The notes below the pieces were generated by a model. That model had not been told where the DNA came from and searched no databases. It was given only the letters and a program-made list of their open reading frames with translations. Of a stretch of DNA of 64,000 nucleotides, positions 61,626-64,000 are shown piece after piece. The DNA comes from Candidatus Bathyarchaeota archaeon (GTDB lineage: Archaea; Thermoproteota; Bathyarchaeia; Bathyarchaeales; SOJC01), in assembly GCA_023131225.1 (NCBI GenBank), contig JAGLZW010000010.1, forward strand, positions 16,599-80,598. Direction: 5' to 3'. Numbering within the stretch: position 1 is the first letter of the stretch; each line of letters begins with the position of its first letter. A program made the translations under genes and the position numbers.

Positions 61626-62288
61626 ATGGAAGAAAAAGATATAGTTAAAGAGAAAAAACCATTGCTACGATTAGGCGAAATTGCCCCGGATTTTGAAGCA
61701 ACTACCACACATGGTAAAATAAAACTTTCAGATTTCAAGGGAAAATGGGTCATCCTGTTTTCTCATCCAGCCGATTTCACGCCAGTTTGCACCACGGAAT
61801 TCGTCGCTTTTGCAAAAATAAACGATGAATTAGTGAAAAGAAACGTGAAGTTAATAGGATTAAGCATCGACAGCACTTTCTCGCACATTGCCTGGATTAG
61901 AAAAATAAAAGAAAAATTCGGAATCACAATTCCATTCCCAGTGATAGCTGATTTAGACATGAAAGTCTCTAATCTTTTCGGCATGATACATCCAGGTGAA
62001 AGCGCAACCGCTGCCGTAAGATGCGTATTCGTGATTGATCCTGAAATGAAGCTAAGAGCCATGATTTACTATCCGCTGAATGTTGGACGGAACATGCAAG
62101 AAATTCTAAGACTTGTGGATGCTTTGCAAACTGCTGACAAATACAAGGTTGCTGCTCCCGCAAACTGGAAACGAGGCGATGACGTTATAGTTCCACCACC
62201 ATCAACTCAAGAGGCAGCAGAAAAACGTCTACAAGAAGGCTACGAATGCATAGACTGGTTCCTATGCAAAAAGAAACTTCCGCCATAA
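61626..62288 (+). CDS. Peroxiredoxin, Prx6-type
   Basis: Reduces H2O2 and organic peroxides. 220 aa from ATG 61626 (AAGGTGTGA upstream; TTG 61608 would add six residues). Thioredoxin-like fold with peroxidatic Cys in [16 protein letters not shown], conserved Arg in [20 protein letters not shown], and the C-terminal Prx6 domain [13 protein letters not shown]. Extra Cys residues near the end ([12 protein letters not shown]) match archaeal two-Cys Prx6-class enzymes. First gene of an oxidative-stress run with OsmC, rubredoxin and flavodiiron genes. Confidence 0.93.
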   Translation: MEEKDIVKEKKPLLRLGEIAPDFEATTTHGKIKLSDFKGKWVILFSHPADFTPVCTTEFVAFAKINDELVKRNVKLIGLSIDSTFSHIAWIRKIKEKFGITIPFPVIADLDMKVSNLFGMIHPGESATAAVRCVFVIDPEMKLRAMIYYPLNVGRNMQEILRLVDALQTADKYKVAAPANWKRGDDVIVPPPSTQEAAEKRLQEGYECIDWFLCKKKLPP

Positions 62289-62376
62289 TTCCCCTTTTTT
62301 AGAAGGCGCAGATTTGGAAAAACTAAAAACATTAGGGTAATATGAGTAAACAAAAAGTAAGATGGAGTTGAGTTTT

Positions 62377-62784
62377 ATGATTTCAAAGGCCAAACTCATA
62401 AAGGATTTGAGAGTAATGGTTGATAACGGAAGAGCTCATACTATATGCTTGGATCTGCCACCTGAGCTCGGCACAGATATGGGACCCACTGCTCTAGAAT
62501 TTGGAGTCATGAGCTTCTCCGGCTGCTTTGCCACCATCTTTTCATTAACTGCAAAGAAAATGAGGATTCAAATAGAGGATTTAGAAGTTGAGCTTAACGC
62601 CCAAAAATCTGAGAAAACTGGCACGATAGCGTCGGCTGAATTTGACATCACTGTGAAAAGCGATGCTGGAAAAGACAGAATTCACAGAATTTTTGAAATA
62701 ACCCAGAAAAACTGTCCCGTTGGAAAACTCTTTGAGCAAGCAGGTGTGAAAATAAGCTACAATCTGAAGCACATAAAAAAGTGA
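62377..62784 (+). CDS. OsmC-family peroxidase/redox protein
   Basis: 135 aa. The two OsmC cysteines are present: SFSGCFATIFSLTAKKM and KNCPVGKLFEQAG. The N-terminal strand VDNGRAHTICLDLPPELGTD and VMSFSG helix also fit. I place the start at ATG 62377, just after GGAGTTGAG; ATG 62362 would overlap that site. Family members reduce organic hydroperoxides or bind thiol compounds; the peroxiredoxin upstream supports an oxidative-stress role. Confidence 0.87.
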   Translation: MISKAKLIKDLRVMVDNGRAHTICLDLPPELGTDMGPTALEFGVMSFSGCFATIFSLTAKKMRIQIEDLEVELNAQKSEKTGTIASAEFDITVKSDAGKDRIHRIFEITQKNCPVGKLFEQAGVKISYNLKHIKK

Positions 62785-62830
62785 CAAAGAGGAACGCAGT
62801 AGAGCATTTTAAAGAAACTATGGTGAAATA

Positions 62831-63517
62831 ATGAACAACAAAGCGTTACATAAGATTAGTTATGGCTTATACATCGTAACTTCCGGAAAAGAAAATAATT
62901 GTAACGGGCAAATCGTCAACACGCTATTCCAAGTAACATCAGAACCACCGACAATAGCGGTGAGCATTAACAAGCAGAACTTCACACACGAATTCATCAG
63001 AAAAAGAAGCGTTTTAGCTGTCTCGATTCTTTCAAGGAATACACCATTGAAGTTCATAGGCCATTTCGGTTTTAGAAGCGGAAGAGACATAGATAAACTT
63101 GAAGGAGTAAACTTCAAAATCGGAAGAACTGGCGCACCAATAGTCTTGGATCATACAATTGCATATTTAGAAGCTAAAGTTATTAAAGAAGTCGATGCAG
63201 GTACACACACCATTTTTATTGGCAAAGTAGTTGACGCTGAAATCCTTACCGACGAGAAGCCTATGACTTATTTTTACTACCATATAATAAAGAAAGGCGC
63301 AACTCCTAAAACAGCTCCAACTTACCTAAAAGAAGAAAACAAGGAGAGTGATAGAATGACAAAATACAGATGCGTAATTTGCGGGTACATATATGACACA
63401 GAAAAAGGAGACCCAGACTCTGGAATAGAGCCTGGAACTTCGTTCGAAGAACTGCCGGATGACTGGGTTTGCCCACTTTGTGGAGCAACAAAAGATCAAT
63501 TTGAAAAGGTCGAATAA
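62831..63517 (+). CDS. Flavin reductase-rubredoxin fusion (high-molecular-weight rubredoxin)
   Basis: 228 aa. Residues 1-165 are an FMN-binding split barrel ([60 protein letters not shown]). Residues 176-228 are a rubredoxin with both knuckles ([10 protein letters not shown] and [13 protein letters not shown]). This is the architecture of Moorella Hrb, the NAD(P)H:rubredoxin step that feeds flavodiiron proteins. The next gene encodes exactly such a partner, 1 bp downstream, which supports a working O2/NO-reduction couple. Confidence 0.93.
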   Translation: MNNKALHKISYGLYIVTSGKENNCNGQIVNTLFQVTSEPPTIAVSINKQNFTHEFIRKRSVLAVSILSRNTPLKFIGHFGFRSGRDIDKLEGVNFKIGRTGAPIVLDHTIAYLEAKVIKEVDAGTHTIFIGKVVDAEILTDEKPMTYFYYHIIKKGATPKTAPTYLKEENKESDRMTKYRCVICGYIYDTEKGDPDSGIEPGTSFEELPDDWVCPLCGATKDQFEKVE

Positions 63518-63518
63518 A

Positions 63519-64000
63519 ATGAAGCCGAGAAAACTAAAAGCAGACGTTCATTGGGTTGGAGCGGTTGACTGGGATAGACGACTCTTCGATGAACTCATTC
63601 CACTTCCCGACGGGACGAGTTATAACGCTTATCTAGTCAAAGGCAGTGAAAAAGCAGCTTTGATAGACACCGTTGACCCACCCATGGCCAGTGTGCTAAT
63701 CAACAACCTAAACAGGCTAGAAGTTAAAAACTTAGATTTTGTGGTCGCAAACCATGCGGAACAAGACCATTCTGGGACACTGCCGCAGATATTGAAGATG
63801 TATCCAAATGCCATGGTTGTTGCAACCCCTAAATGCAAAAACTTGCTTATGGAACTGCTTCTGATTCCTGAAAACAGAATTATGACAGTGAAGGATAGGG
63901 AAACCCTGTCGTTAGGGGATAAGACCTTAGAGTTCATCCATGCTCCATGGGTTCACTGGCCAGAGACGATGCTGACATATCTAAGAGAAGACAAGATACT
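63519..64000 (+). CDS. Flavodiiron protein, N-terminal part (3' end outside window)
   Basis: First 160 codons of an FprA-type O2/NO reductase. A metallo-beta-lactamase-like diiron domain is recognisable from GAVDWDRRLFDELIPLPDGT, SYNAYLVKGSEKAALIDTVD and the ligand motif NHAEQDHSG (H-x-E-x-D-H), then WVHWPET near the edge. The flavodoxin domain is beyond the window. It starts at ATG 63519, overlapping nothing but only 1 bp after the Hrb-type gene, so the two are one transcript. Confidence 0.92.
   Translation, partial: MKPRKLKADVHWVGAVDWDRRLFDELIPLPDGTSYNAYLVKGSEKAALIDTVDPPMASVLINNLNRLEVKNLDFVVANHAEQDHSGTLPQILKMYPNAMVVATPKCKNLLMELLLIPENRIMTVKDRETLSLGDKTLEFIHAPWVHWPETMLTYLREDKI

Noticed and set aside
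1..64000. CRISPR array or cas genes.
   Set aside because: No regularly spaced direct repeats were seen and no cas-like proteins; the dispersed repeats are single, irregular copies.
1..64000. TGA recoded genome-wide as tryptophan, prompted by the in-frame TGA at 59230.
   Set aside because: TGA ends metK, purL, purQ-overlapping purL, purD and others at expected lengths, so it functions as stop here.

Overview
The window is archaeal. It carries the Cdv/ESCRT division genes (CdvA, two ESCRT-III proteins, the Vps4-type ATPase CdvC), an archaeal GINS-MCM-Hel308 replication/repair cluster, tetrahydromethanopterin C1 enzymes, an archaeal-type MetK, PurS/PurL/PurQ as separate small subunits, HypC/HypD/HypF and SpoVT-AbrB/PhoU proteins. 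Starts are often GTG or TTG, with GGAGGTGA-like ribosome binding sites. CdvABC together with H4MPT C1 enzymes, [NiFe]-hydrogenase maturation genes and cohesin/dockerin proteins suggests an anaerobic Thermoproteota-type archaeon, most likely a Bathyarchaeia-like lineage. That assignment is inference; no rRNA gene is present.

Layout. 0-3.3 kb: ESCRT-III / CdvA / CdvB / CdvC. 3.4-10.3 kb: MobB, a CitG-family protein divergent from an ECF S component, two tandem nucleotidyltransferase paralogues, then a Cys-rich mini-protein, a Cys-rich winged-helix regulator and an ABC exporter. 10.3-14.4 kb: formyltransferase Ftr, an MtdA/B-like dehydrogenase with an extra N-terminal half, and a PhoU-like regulator. 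14.5-20 kb: accessory zone with small genes, decayed ORFs and a 1009-aa subtilase/beta-helix/dockerin protein. The segment holding that protein is flanked by direct copies of the metK 3' end. 20-33.7 kb: metK, an XRE-CBS regulator and a purine block (purF, purD; purM, purS-purL-purQ) that also contains a HAD protein, a second Ftr homologue, a PfkB kinase and a saccharopine-dehydrogenase-like protein. 33.7-43 kb: phosphoesterase, hypF, an MFS transporter, a decayed stretch of secreted-protein genes with dispersed repeats and a tRNA 3' fragment, then hypC-hypD. 43-50.4 kb: envelope proteins, then GINS-MCM-Hel308 on the minus strand. 50.4-61 kb: nitrogen-related block (large RHH protein, N-terminally extended glutamate dehydrogenase, KaiC-like protein without a Walker A motif, FMN glutamate synthase domain protein, second glutamate dehydrogenase) interrupted by a cohesin/dockerin cluster. 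61-64 kb: Lrp regulator divergent from peroxiredoxin, OsmC, a flavin reductase-rubredoxin fusion and a flavodiiron protein, an oxidative-stress set.

The observations I rate highest are: (1) several genes whose ribosome binding site and conserved N-terminus point to a codon one base away from ATG (ACG, ATT, ATC, CTG), clearest for the ABC ATPase, which has no ATG/GTG/TTG upstream of its Walker A; (2) a cohesin-CARDB-dockerin gene split by one in-frame TGA at a probable Trp position; (3) a 33-nt direct repeat of the metK 3' end bounding the 3.7-kb subtilase-dockerin segment, next to a decayed integrase-like ORF; (4) a glutamate dehydrogenase carrying a duplicated N-terminal domain, in a nitrogen-metabolism block.
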